The notes below the pieces were generated by a model. The model had not been told where the DNA came from and searched no databases. It worked only from the letters and a program-made list of their open reading frames with translations. Positions 8,530-20,532 of a stretch of 64,000 nucleotides of DNA are shown here, one piece after another. Source of the DNA: Cryptomeria japonica (Eukaryota; Streptophyta; Pinopsida; Cupressales; Cupressaceae); the NCBI RefSeq assembly GCF_030272615.1, contig NC_081412.1, positions 106,150,296 to 106,214,295 on the forward strand, read 5' to 3'. Position 1 is the first letter of the stretch, and each line of letters starts with the position of its first letter. Made by a program: the position numbers and the translations under genes.

Positions 8530-10268
8530 AAAACATTTTGGGATCCCGAACCCTCAACATCTCAAGGTTTTAGGTCAAAACCACAAAGATTGGAAATTCA
8601 TGTTGTTGAGTGTCCCTCTAGTGATGTCAATTTGGATTCATTTATAATCAAGGCTAATGAGGAGAGTTCTAGCAATGACCCTGATGATTGCGTTGAAATA
8701 CTCGAAGACTCTTGTGTCTTTACTCTCACTCTTGTTGACTTTGAAAATACCGATGGCCTTCCCCTCATTCATCCACAACTCATTGATTGGGATCAATAGG
8801 AGGCTCCACAACTAGACACATTTCAAAATGACAAGGCCTTCATTGACTACCTTGGCATAAGGAACGATCTTCCTATTGGGGACCACAAAGTAGGACACAT
8901 CATAGACCTCGATAGTGCAACATATCTTGGAGAGGACACCAAACATTCTAGTCACAAAAGTATAAAAAAAATCAAAAAAATCATGGGTCTTATGGTTAAA
9001 ACCACATTGTGGCACTGTTTGACCCTTAAAAAGTAAAAATAAAGGACGAATTTGAAGGTGAAAACCTCTTTGAGGCGCTTGAGGATGGAAGGTTTGACAC
9101 TCTCCCCATGACATCATATGAAGATAAATCATCAATGTTGGTGGAGGAAACTATCAAGACAAATATTGGCACAGAGGAAGCTCCACACAACATCTTCTTA
9201 GCACAGTCTTTGACAGAAAAAGAAAGACCAAAGTTCATAAGTTGCTTCACAAAATGACAAATCAACTTTTCATGGTCATATGTTGATATGCCTGGATTGG
9301 ATCCTGATTTAGTAATGCATCATTTGACAATTACTCCAGGAGCTAAACCAATAAAATAGAAATTAAGAAAGATGCATTCGGAGGTGGCACTATTAGTCAA
9401 GGTAGAGTTAGAGAAATTATTGGATGTAGGATTTATTAGATCGATTGACTATCCTGAGTGGATTTCTAACTTGGTATCTATTAGTAAACTAGATAACAGT
9501 ATTAGAATATGTACATATTTCAGAGACATCAATAAGGATTGTTCTAAAGACGATTTCCTGTTACCGAACATTGATTTGATAGTGGATCTTACAACTGGTC
9601 ATGCAATGTTATCATTGATGGATGGATTCTCCAGATATGACCAAATCAAAATAGCACCCGAAGACCAACATAAAACAACATTCACTTGTCCTTGGGGTAC
9701 CTTTTGTTGGAATGTTATGCCCTTCAAATTAAAGAATGTGAGTGCTACATATTAAAGAGCAATGACAACCATCATTCATGATCTCATGCACATCACTATG
9801 GAAGACTATGTTGATGATCTCCTGGGAAAGTCGATAACAAGAGAAACACACCTCGATATTCTATCTGTGGTTTTTGAATGTTTGGAAAAATACAAAGTTA
9901 GATAAATCCCAAGAAGTGTGTCTTTTGGGTGACCTCCGAGAAACTCCTTGGATACATTGTCTCACAAAGGGGAATTGAAGTAGACCCAGCAAAAGTAAGA
10001 GCTATATTAGAGATGCTACCACCAAATAATATTAGTCAACTTCGGTCTCTACAAGGAATACTCCAATCAATACGCAAATTCACCGCACAACTTGCAGATA
10101 AATGTCATCATTTTCAGCATCTACTTCACAAGAATATCAAGTTCAAATGGGATGATAAGTGTCAACAGACTTTTCAAATTCTCAAAGATTATCTTTTGAA
10201 TCCACCAATATTGAAGCCACCTATTCAAGGAAAACCCCTATTACTTTACATATCAGCTATGCAAATAG
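8530..10268 (+). pseudogene. Gypsy spacer, reverse transcriptase and start of RNase H
   Basis: Residues such as WDPEPSTSQG (8540 on) belong to the gag-pro/RT spacer of conifer Tat elements. RT begins near 9260 (FSWSYVDMPGLDPDLVMHHL). The catalytic box is EDYVDDLL near 9805-9825. The segment 9929-10268 reads through the RT connection into the RNase H start (GKPLLLYISAMQIVL). Several in-frame stops are present (for example near 9258, 9356 and 9753) with at least one frameshift before 9929. The sequence breaks at the solo LTR and resumes at 11630 with LGALLAQQN. Confidence 0.88.
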
Positions 10269-10919
10269 TGTTGGCAATTTGGAGGAATTGATTATGTGTT
10301 GCATTGATGTTTTGTCATTGATGTCAACACTAGCTGCTTTGGCTACTTTACCGATATCCTTTTGGTCCCAGTAGGTTGATTAGTTTCTGGCTGGTAAGAT
10401 CATGTTGATCTGGTATACTCTGGTATGCTTTGGCTTATGGAATTGGCTTAGATCTATTATTCATGCTACTCAAATACAAGTTCAGTTAGTTGGTTTTGAT
10501 TTGGTGATCAGATGCTATCTTATATACTGGTAAGCTTGGTTTGTTGATCCAGTGAGGGTTTTACCGATAGAGCTTTGTTGAAGATTTATTGATGTTATGC
10601 ATAAGTGGTGTTGGTGCGGCTTCTAGTAAAGATTTAGGATGTTGATGGTGCAGCTTCTAGTAAAGATTCAGGATGTTGATGGTGATCGTGCTCGAGACTT
10701 GGCTGATTGGGATCATTGCTTTAGTGTGTGTGGACCTAAATTGGGTCCGGTACTATCTAGGTTATGGCGACTTAATGTAACGTGTTATTGGGACTACTTG
10801 ATGTGCTTCCGGGATGACTTGTGGGTTGGATAATATTTGTTTGGTCTCAGGTTGACATGTTTTATAATTATGTAATTGATTTATTGTCTGGTGGCCAACC
10901 TTATGGTTTATAGTTGATG

Positions 10920-11017
<98 letters not shown>

Positions 11018-11624
11018 TCTCATTGTAAATCATGATGGATAATGGATGGAATGGTATAGGAGCGAATAATGCAATAAGTAATAAGTCATTCATGGAGAGG
11101 ATTTGGTCGATCATAGGTGATCGAGTTGGGTTTATATAAGAGGATTAAGTCCTCCAATATTGAGCTTAACCAGAATTGTACTCAGGCATTAGAGATGCTA
11201 TCATTGCAGTTCATTCTTCCTTCCAGATTGTAGTTTGGATTCTTATGTAGTCAGCGAGACTCCTTTTGTAATGAGCAGTGTGCTCTAGGTTGTTGGCCTT
11301 TCTGCAAGTGGAGGCCCCTCAATTTGTAATCACATACTTACTACAAAAGTATTATCTGACTGTGGGTAGGCTTCCCACCATGGTTTTTCCCTTTACTAGG
11401 TTTTCCACATACGAATCTTGGTGTCATGTGGATGGTATCTATTCTCTAATTGTTGCTTGTGCTTAATTGGTATATCTGCTATTTCAATAATTGGTTTATG
11501 TATTCTGGTATTGATCTTATGTGTTCTGATAATAAAATTTTGATTGCTTAAGGTTTCTTTTATCTAGTGAGAACTGATTCAACCCCCCTCTCAGTTATCT
11601 TCTAGTTATTTGAATTGTCTAACA
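10269..11624 (+). repeat. Solo LTR inserted in gypsy RNase H
   Basis: 1356 bp, starting TGTTGGCAATTTGG and ending ...TGTCTAACA. It contains the plant copia LTR block 'CACCATGGTTTTTCCC' and a C-rich 'CCCCCCTCTCAGTTATCT' near the end. Gypsy RNase H coding is continuous across it: the frame stops at the left edge and resumes just right of it. The flanks AATAG (10264-10268) and AACAA (11625-11629) fit a target duplication with two transitions. It resembles the A/C/H LTR group. Confidence 0.75.
10923..11016. repeat. (TG)n microsatellite
   Basis: About 47 uninterrupted TG units inside the solo LTR. The His-Thr reading frame on the minus strand is an artefact of this repeat. Confidence 0.98.
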
Positions 11625-12640
11625 AACAACACTAGGGGCACTCTTGGCACAACAGAACAACAAAGGCAAGGAAAGAGTTGTATACTACATCAGTTGCACA
11701 TTGGTTGGTTGTGAGCTTAACTACACTCCAATTGAGCATTCATGTCATGTCTTGTTGTAGTTTTTACCTTGCAGAAATTATGTCATTACATGCTTACTCA
11801 TAAAACAAAGCTTGTTGCAAGGATAGATCCACTCAAATACCTTCTCAATAAGGCCACACTCATGGGAAGATTAGCTAAATGGGTTATGATACTGAGCGAG
11901 TTCGACATTGAATATGTGGACATAAAAGCAATTAAAGGATAAGCTATTGCAGATCAACTAGCAGATGCACCTATGATTGATGACATTCCCATTGTCTCAA
12001 AATTCCTATATGAATCCATCCTTACGTTTATAAATGCAAAGTCTTGGAAATTATATTTTGATGGTTCATACACGCAACATGGTACAGGAGCTGGTATCCT
12101 CTTGGTCACGCCTCAAGGGGATTATATTCCTAAGTCATATCGATTGTCATTCCCTTGCACAAATAACATAGCAGAATATGAAGCATCAACAACAAGAGTA
12201 TGAATTGGAGTTCAGTGGAAGATCCAGGAACTTCATGTTTTTGGGGACTCTCAACTTGTGATTCATTAAGCAAATGATAATTATCATACTAAATATGAAA
12301 ATCTAATGCCATACAAGAAAAGGGTGGATGAATTTAAGAAATATTCACATAAATAATCTTTGAACAGATTCCAAGGGATAATAATCGAGTTGCAGATGCC
12401 ATGGCTATCATTCCTTCTTTGATTGATATGCCTCAGAATGAGACCCTCAATGAGTTCTTGGTGGATAATCTTTTGGTTCCTTCATATGAGATCACTCTTA
12501 CAGAAATGATATGTGTTGATGGTCTTGATTCCCTTGGTATGACACCATTTTCACCTACCTCCATGAAAAAATCCTTCCACCCGACCTTTCCAACAATCAA
12601 CGTCATACCTTCATTCGTCAATCCTCCCGCTATGTCATTT
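11625..12640 (+). pseudogene. Gypsy RNase H (rest) and second RNase H
   Basis: Resumes the RNase H interrupted at 10268 (LGALLAQQN..., then 'HYMLTHKTKLVARIDPLKYLLNK' split by frames, near 11780-11880). From about 12030 a second RNase H appears, with WKLYFDGSYTQHGTGAGILL and NNIAEYEA motifs; the Asp and Glu of the active site are visible. A dual RNase H is characteristic of Tat-lineage gypsy elements. Stops and frameshifts make it non-functional. Confidence 0.82.
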
Positions 12641-13790
12641 TAGTCGATACCCTTTATCATCGGGGTCTAGATGGTACTCTCCCTAGATGTTTAGAAAGTG
12701 ACGAAGCTCAAATTGAGTTACGTGAGGTTCACTAAGGTATATGTGGTGCTCACTCTAGTGGTCCAACCTTAGCCAAGAAATTGATGAGGACTAGATACTA
12801 TTGGCCTACTATGGAAAAAGACTCATATCAATTTGTTAGAAAGTATAAGCAATGTCATATTCATGCATACCTTATTCATGCACCAGCACATGAACTTCAA
12901 CCGATGGCCACTCCATGGCCCTTCTGTCAATGGGGACTCGACCTCGTAGGTAAGATTCACCCTCCTTCTTCCAATGGCCATAAATTCATTATTACGGCCA
13001 TAGAATATTTTTAAAAATGGATTGAAGAAGTTCCTCTCACCCAAGTCACCGAAAAGAAAATTGCAACTTTTATCCTTAATTATATCATTTTCCGATAAGG
13101 TGTTCCCCTTTCCATTGTCACGGACAATGGGCGTTCATTAAAAAAATAAGATTTTTCTGAGCTTTGTGATCATTTCCATATCCATCATCACTTTTCCACC
13201 CCATATTACCCCCAAGTTAATGGTCAAGATGAGGCATCTAACAAAACTATCCTTGAAATCCTTTAAAAGACAATCGATGCCACTAGCCGTAACTGGCATA
13301 TCCAACTCAACCCTGCACTTTGGGCCTACCGCACAAGTAATTGCATACCTACTAGAGCTACACCTTATTCACTTGTCTTTGGTGCCAAAGATATATTGCC
13401 TATTGAGGCCGAGTTACCATTGCTACGAGTCTCTTTGCACAATGTAATCAATGATGAAGATTACAGGGTCTCCCGCTTACAAGATTTAGAATTATTGGAC
13501 GAGCATAGACAAACTCCTTTCAATCATCTCAAATCATATCAACAAAGAATGAGTCGAATCTAAAATCATAAGGTAAAGTCTCACACTTTTGAGGTGGGTG
13601 ACTTAGTTCTTAGAGAAAATCCTAAGAATTGAGAAGATAGAGAAAAGAAGGGTAAGTTTGAACCAAATTGGCTCGGCCCTTACGTCATCACAGCAGTCTA
13701 TGGATCGGGTGCATATTAGCTCTCAACACCAGATGGAGAAACTTTAGAAGATCCTATTAACAACATGCACCTTCATAGGTTTTACACATA
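12641..13790 (+). pseudogene. Gypsy integrase
   Basis: Contains the H2C2 zinc motif region (VHxGICGAHSSG near 12725, C..CH near 12855), the first catalytic Asp in WGLDLVGKI (~12930), the second in VTDNGRS (~13118) and the Glu region in NGQDEASNKTI (~13215). A GPY/F-like C-terminal module follows (KFEPNWLGPYVI, ~13650-13690). No chromodomain is seen. Stops occur in each section. Confidence 0.83.
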
Positions 13791-15577
13791 GTTTTTCAAA
13801 ATATCCCAATGTCAAAATTACAAAAAAAAATGTCAAAAAAAAATAAAAAAAATAAAAAAATTGTTACTTGGTGAAAACTTGACAAATAGGCACCTTTTGA
13901 CACAAAAAAATCAAAAATAAAAAAAAGTAAAGAGAAATAAATTCGTCCAATGGTGAAAACCACTTTAGTGGTCCCTTGGGCAAGTACCATGGTGAAAACT
14001 GGGATACCAACGCCATGTGTAGAGACTTTGCTCCTCCCTCCTTCAGGATTCAATTTCATCCTTTCACTTTGCACACACTCATAGCCTACCGCCTCATAAT
14101 AAATTTACCTATTCCCATCATGGCTTGTTATTGATCTACCTAAGATTGGTTATCTATTCATAATAAACCCCTTTTCACCCTTTCCTTCCATAATAAATTA
14201 GGTGCAATCTGTAACTGGGGCAAAATCCTAAATCTAGTGAAGGAAGTGGAAACCTGAGCATCGCATGTTTTGAGGGGCATCATCATTTCATTCCTCCTTT
14301 TCACGCACAATCCACAATAAAAGATCATTTGTTTCGTCGATCGGCAATAAAGTTTCATTCTTCTCCATATAAAATTATCAGTTTCATGGATTCAGTCAAG
14401 TTCAGATGAGACACAATCAGCAATGGGCTTTCAACAAATCAAATCTTTCAACAGACTTTGGCAACAACATGGTTTTTCAGCATTATATGTCCTTTATCAG
14501 AAAAACAACATTGTGACCAAATCAAACATGTTAACATATGTAGCAAGAAACACAAATAACTTTAGGATTATAGTTTATGTTGGTGTCAAGTCTTGGTTTT
14601 CTTTTGATTTTATCTTTTATGGTGACATGTCTTTTAGCTATTCCGGGATGTCTCTGACTAGAGATTCTATCTCCAGGATGTCTTTGACTAGAAAGGCGAG
14701 GATGGGGTATGTTCACCTATTTTGTTGTCTGTGGATTGTCTCTTAGTAATACTATGGCTTGTCAGAGGATATGAGGACATTGTGAGTCTAGTGTGAACTA
14801 GGGCATTCCTTGTTTGTGATTGTTTGATCTTCATGCAAACGGGTACAATGACTTTCTAGGTCGAACCTATACCTGGATAGTCATAACCTATTTTCCATAA
14901 TAAAACTCAATGATGATAATAGCACAAGAAGCTCTTTCACCTCCATATCTTCTACCATCCATCCCTCCTTTCCTTTGGTCTTCCATTGTCCCTTCTCAAG
15001 TCCATGTAGCTCGCGATGACATGACTAAGTAATAATGACATGCCAAAAATATTTGCATCTAATGTAGTGTTCATCTGCATCATCACATGTAAGTAAATTT
15101 CACCATATGTATATACAAATCATAATAGTGTCACATCCTGCACACACCACTTATTAGTATCTCATATAAGCATTTGTATCCTCGTATAAATCATAAAAAT
15201 AACATAAAAATAATGCATCCCATCATGTATATAGTGTGTCATATAAGTAATCATAGAACATCATTATCATGCATACAATAAAAACATAAAAGCACAAAAA
15301 CCAATGCATCACATCATATGCATATCACATTGCATCATCATAGACATCATAGAATTACAATAAAATGTGCATCATACATAGACTGCATCATAAGGCATAT
15401 AGAACATCACATCACATAAGAACACATGCATATAATCACCACAAGGATAGGTCATCTCATATATATCAAAAATATCAATGTCATGATACAATGATGTCAA
15501 AATCTCATATAGCTATAAAATCACCCGAAGGTGTCTATGTCATCATGCAAAACTGACACAAAATGGATCCAAGAGAG
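13791..15577 (+). other. Non-coding 3' region of gypsy element F
   Basis: No supportable gene. It opens with an A-rich stretch, then sequence typical of Tat 3' regions. About 15040-15560 is rich in CAT/ATC words. Short frames on either strand have no recognisable product. Confidence 0.6.
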
Positions 15578-17464
15578 CTATGTTGAACTCCCTCCCTCGG
15601 AGCCAGCATGCCTCGAAGGAATCTGAGCTCTCGATGACCCAACCCCATCTCGTCTACATCCTCTTGCTAACCCTGTTATTGCTGGTGGTGCAGGTGGAGC
15701 CATAACACCCCCACTAGATGCACCCTGCCTCTCCTGACCTGTCGTCGTACAGCTAGAGGCTCTCCTAAAGAGACCTTCTCTGAGAGATGGAGGAAATGTT
15801 GCATGATATAGGTTCCTCCAGTACTCTATCTCCTCTCTTTCTTTCATGCAGTATGCAAACCCTACCCCTCAGTCTCCTGAGGTTGTGGATCGTGCGTCTC
15901 TTAGTGCCTGCTCTGCAATTGCGTACCATTGTATGGCTTGGTCCCTCTCTCTTTGCATCTCTCCCAATTGTTGCCTCAATCGAGTCACCTCTCTCTCGAG
16001 ATCATCGATCTCATCAACCTGCCCCTGAGTGAGATCTTGTAGCATGAGAAGCTCATCCTCCTCCTCATCTCCTTCCTGGGCTTCCCTTGCCTATCCATCT
16101 TGTCCCTATCCCTGTCTCTATCCAACATGTACCTGTCCTGGTGTCTGAGCTGGAACCTGTAATATTTGTCCTCCCCTCCCTCTGGGTGGGCTCGGTGGTC
16201 TACCTCCCTCTCCACCTCCCTATGCTCCCTCTACCCTCCCTCCATCTCTTTATCCCCCTCTCCCCTGGACAATTCTCCTCTGCCTCCTCCTTTGGCCATC
16301 TCCATCCTCATCATCATCCTCCTCTGCAGGTGGTATGGGCTTCCCTAGATCTGTCAAACTAGGAAAAGGATGTGCCTCAAAATATGTTGTGTACTCATCA
16401 TCCATCCCTACATCAACAACATCCGATAGCATATCCCATGGCATAGGTACCATCTCATGAAACTGGGTAACTGTCACATCATATGATAAAATTGGCCCCT
16501 AGTAAGCCTGCTCTCTAACTGTCTGAGCAAACTCTCTTGACCCTCATGGCATCCGTTGTCTCCTGCCAAACTATCGAGTGACCCTATCTATCAAGTGTTT
16601 ATCCAAAATATAAGGAGTCCTCCCAATGAGATACCTATTGCGAAAACAAAATGGCAACTATGTAGCATCCTCCTCCCAGGCCTCACAATCAATGTACGAC
16701 CACCATGTAACACTGTTTATACCATCGATCACTCACTGCTAGTACTCTAACTTCTCAATCCATGGTTGGGAAGTGATCATGTTGTATAAATAGACATATG
16801 TCTGTGCCCTTTGAACCTGTAATGAATAGGCCTCGTCACAATGATATGCTCGTAAGCCCATACCTACAGTAGAGTCACCCTACACCCTAATTTGCAACCA
16901 CCAAGGTAAACAAACTAATGTAGCTCATGGTACAGGTGGGCTAGTACATAGGGTCCCTAAGCAAATCTCCTCCTCTTAGTGAGTAGGATCTCTAGTGTCC
17001 TCCCCCATCCAATGGCTAGTCCTTGTGTCGCCTTGTCAAGACATAGATACCCACTAATCATACCCCCTACCACTGCTACCAACGTTCATCCACTAGAATA
17101 TATGACATCGTAGCTCAAATGTCCTAGTCTTAGCTCTAGATCTGGGTCTCCAAAGACTCGTCAGAGCACATACCTATCTCCCTCTCAATCATATACTACT
17201 AGATCTCCATGAATCGGTATCTATAGTATCCTATACACATTCTAATGTGATTAACATCTTGCTAGTCAACAAATGAAATGTGCACGTCTCTGAGTGCCAC
17301 CTCTCTCCAAGAGAAGTTAACAGTCCTATGTTCATCCGAATCTCTGGCATAAACATAACATGCCTCCATCCTACACTATCAATAGTGGCATGATCATCGC
17401 CAGTCAACTTTGGTCGTAATCGCTGAGTCAATGAGAATCTATCTCGTGACTCTAGCTGGGGCAA
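15578..17464 (-). pseudogene. Antisense plant mobile domain (PMD) protein remnant
   Basis: Read on the minus strand, the N-terminal part (17464-17231) gives VGWRHVMFMPEIRM... followed by ERWHSETCTFHLLTSKMLITLE. This matches the PMD signature 'ERW.PET.TFHLP.GEMT.TLEDV' of MAIN/MAIL-type and transposon-borne PMD proteins. Further on, in another frame, RTPYILDKHLIDRVTR.FGRRQ (about 16620-16560) matches the PMD C-terminal 'RVxRQFGxxQ' block. An acidic stretch (AEEDDDEDGDG), a coiled coil (DLEREVTRLRQQLGEMQRER, ~16000-15940) and a Ser/Gly/Arg-rich tail follow. Many stops and frameshifts are present. It lies antisense to gypsy pol, as antisense genes do in Tat elements. Confidence 0.7.
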
Positions 17465-18674
17465 GTCCTCCTACATACAATCCAACCAATCATGTAAATC
17501 CTAGTGGTGCTCATGTCAATCACATGGTGCTACATATCTCATCCTATCTATCCTAGTACTTATGTTTATCACATGGCGCTACATCCTATCAGTGTATATG
17601 TTTATCACATTGCACTTGATCTTATCTTGCTAGAGCACTCACCGGATTCTATCAATTCGATGACTTATCCTATACTCAGCTTAGCAAACCTAACTATTTT
17701 AGGGAACTTGTTGAGTGAGTCGTCTCAGTAGTTTATCCAATTGATAACGTATGTCTATCACAAAATTATCAAATTATATCCTTGTTTCTAGTTTGTCTTC
17801 CCTAGGGCAACTGTTTGAGTGAGTCCTCTCAGTAGTTTATCCAATTGACAACGTATGTCAATCACATAACTATGAATTTTGGCCTTTTTCTAGACATATA
17901 CTCATTTTTGTAGCAAAGACATGATTTTATTTAACCCATGCCCGATTTGGCATCATAGACGTGCTTTATCAACACAAACACGACACTGCTAGACCCAAAC
18001 GTGCTTTTCAGACACATATGGCCTGTTCCTCACAAACACACTAAAAAGTGCACATAAACATGATTAGAAACATAGATGCACTTGTAACCTACCTAAACGC
18101 GCTTGTTTTACACAAACACGCTCAAACCTAACCTAGACACGTTTTTTTCCTAAATACCGCTTTCATGTTTTTTGTAAAACTATTCCTAAAATGCATTAAA
18201 AGCGCCATAAATGCAAAAACGTACAAAGAAAGGTCAAGGTACATATCGGCTCACCCATGTCATTTGGCCGCTGGAACCATCAAACGCGATCGAATCTGTG
18301 GATCCTCTCTGCCATCTCTCTTGTACTGTTGACTATTCTCTAGGTGCTCTATGTTGCTTTGATCCCCTGAGTGTTATGGATGCCAATGAGGATGTTTTCC
18401 TTTGAACCTGCATATTTAGGTTGTTTAACCCTAGTCTATTGTGTCTGTATTTTCCTTCCCGAGTCAGTCTTTTTCCTGTGTGACCTTGTCACCCTATCTT
18501 ATCAGTCCTTTCTAACCTTTTCTTGATTATCGAGAGATTGTCTACGATCATTTTTTAAAAAAAATCATCCAATCTCTTAAGGGGGCATATCATTCCCATC
18601 TTGGGGCAACTTTGTACCAATTTATCTTCTTTGAGCCAACGCGACAAGCAACATTGTCTCAAAGAGGAGCAAAA
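17465..18674. other. Non-coding 3' end of element F
   Basis: No gene seen. 17500-17880 has near-repeated phrases ('TTGAGTGAGTC.TCTCAGTAGTTTATCCAATTGA' twice, about 17709 and 17813). A purine tract AAAGAGGAGCAAAA (18661-18674) directly precedes the LTR and is the likely polypurine tract. Confidence 0.5.
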
Positions 18675-19300
18675 TGTAGACAACTGAAATTGTCCTATTT
18701 AATTAAATAATTTTATTTATTTATTTAATTATTTTATCTGAAGTCCTTTATAATTAATTAATTCACTTATCTTCTTCTAGCCTTTTCCTCATTTAAATAA
18801 ATATTTTTATTTATTTAATTATATTTTCCCTAAATTAAATAAATATTTTATTTATTTAATTGGTCCCACTTCCTCTATTAATTAAATAAATATTTATTTA
18901 TTTAATCAATTCATTAGCTTTTTCCTCTATGACACGTCATTCATCTCTTAATTTTCCTTTACCTACCCCTTTCATTGTTTTATTATTTCTTCTACCTACC
19001 CTTTAATCCTAGCCGACCATTTATTTCTTTCACGTCTTAATCTTATCCCTCCATTTTATAAAGCATCTTCTATATAAGAAGATTTTTTCATCATTATCAA
19101 CCCCAATCAGTACTTTATGCAATCAAGCGACTTCACAACCACAATCTACTCTTTGTTGAGATCTTGTGCACATACAAAATCTGAGAGCAAATATATCAAA
19201 CAAGATCAATGGAGATAGGAGAGAATGAAGATTAAAACCCTACTTGGCATGTAAATGGTATTATTGCTTAATTTATTGATTTGCATGTTCTTAGGTATCT
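18675..19300 (+). repeat. Tat-type gypsy LTR (right end not resolved)
   Basis: Begins TGTAGACAACTGAAATTGTC after a purine tract. An AT-rich section with repeated TTAATTAAATAAAT-type words follows, then TATATAA at 19071-19077. It lies between pol of F (left) and a gypsy gag start at about 19404 (right), so it could be F's 3' LTR, G's 5' LTR or one LTR shared by both. I could not fix the CA end. Confidence 0.6.
19071..19077 (+). promoter_or_regulatory. TATA box of gypsy LTR
   Basis: TATATAA in 'CATCTTCTATATAAGAAG', within the LTR that starts at 18675 and upstream of gag-like coding. Confidence 0.5.
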
Positions 19301-19403
19301 TCATTGGTGTATGGTGAATGCTTTTATTGTAGAACTAGGGTTTGTTGTGGTTGGATCTTTGTGGTTTTGCAATAGTTTACCATCATCATTTTTCACTGTA
19401 TAC

Positions 19404-19640
19404 ACCTCCCTTTCCTAAGAATATTGAGATACCAAAATTTGATAAATACAAAGGGAAAGGAGACCCTATAGATCATGTTAGGGAATTCTATTTAACTTGC
19501 ATAGAGGTTGCGTACAATGACACTTACCTTATGTTGGGTCTCAAATCAACAGATTGGAAAGTTTCTAAGGAAATGCCAATTCCTATCTTCGAAATCTCCC
19601 AATTGATTTGGCCAACTTGTAGAGTGCACCAATGAGGTTG
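19404..19640 (+). pseudogene. Gypsy gag, N-terminal fragment (element G)
   Basis: PPFPKNIEIPKFDKYKGKGD followed by HVREFYLTCIEVAYNDTYLM is the start of the Retrotrans_gag domain of Tat-type gypsy elements. After about 19540 similarity is lost. The C-terminal half of a similar gag appears at 25118, so the gene looks split by intervening sequence. Confidence 0.75.
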
Positions 19641-20268
19641 CTAACTCTCTCACTTTAGGCTTTGCATGACATAGGTGGGTGTATCGGTATGTTTGTTGCA
19701 AGATTAATGAGCTTCCTAAATAGTTTTCCTACTACTTGAATGGCAGTGCCTTTCAAGGTAAGATTACATATGAGTTCAAGATTGTTGTTGTGAAAACTAT
19801 GTTGTTTCTTCTACTCAATCTTCTAGATCCTAATTTCCTACTCTGATTGAACAACAAATGAAAAGGATAATTGGATAGTATTTTAAGAGTATTCTAAATA
19901 GTTGATCAATGCCTTCCCTAGTTGGGCCACAAAGTCAATTGCTTATGGGGATTCATGTATAACTCCAGTGAGACAAATTTTTAACTCCCAATTCATAGCG
20001 AGCTTGTCAGTTGTCCTACCCCTGAGTGCTTGTGTGAAAATTTAACCAATCTCAATTTGCTTAACTGGGTTTAACTTTTATTCACAAAAGACCAATTAAA
20101 CAATTATCAAAGAAAATTATCAACTTCACATCAATATTGCTTTTTCAAACTCAGATTGATTTTATCCACATCCACGCCAAAGATTTAAAGTAACTTTGTT
20201 AATCTAGCAATATCACAAAGAACTGATACCTAAAGCAATCTTAATCCACAATTCATGTAAATGAAGGC

Positions 20269-20269
<1 letters not shown>

Positions 20270-20352
<83 letters not shown>
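20270..20352. repeat. (AT)n microsatellite
   Basis: About 41 AT units without interruption. The Tyr-Ile frame reading through it is an artefact. Confidence 0.98.
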
Positions 20353-20354
<2 letters not shown>

Positions 20355-20532
20355 ATTCATAAAATATTCGAATATATATGATTTCTTGAACTTCTGAGAA
20401 TGTTGAAACTATTATCAAGTCCTATGTGTCTCTTCTGATGATTTAATATTACAAAACCTCTTATATAAATATGAGAGTCATAAGTTTTTCCTTTCTAAAT
20501 GAAAAGACGCACCTCTTCCATACAAGCAACGA

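Larger units (their letters stand above)
8530..18674 (+). mobile_element. Decayed Ty3/gypsy (Tat-type) element F, pol half
   Basis: Plus-strand order: a proline-poor spacer, reverse transcriptase, RNase H, a second (archaeal-type) RNase H, integrase, a long 3' region, an antisense PMD remnant, then a Tat-type LTR at 18675. A second RNase H and long 3' region with an antisense gene are typical of the Tat/Ogre/Grande group. Many stops and frameshifts make it a relic. The left half was cut away by insertion of element A at 8529, and a solo LTR splits the RNase H (10269-11624). Confidence 0.82.

Noticed and set aside
10908-11114. His-Thr repeat protein
   Set aside because: It is only a translation of the (TG)n microsatellite.
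20230-20418. Tyr-Ile repeat protein
   Set aside because: It is only a translation of the (AT)n microsatellite.
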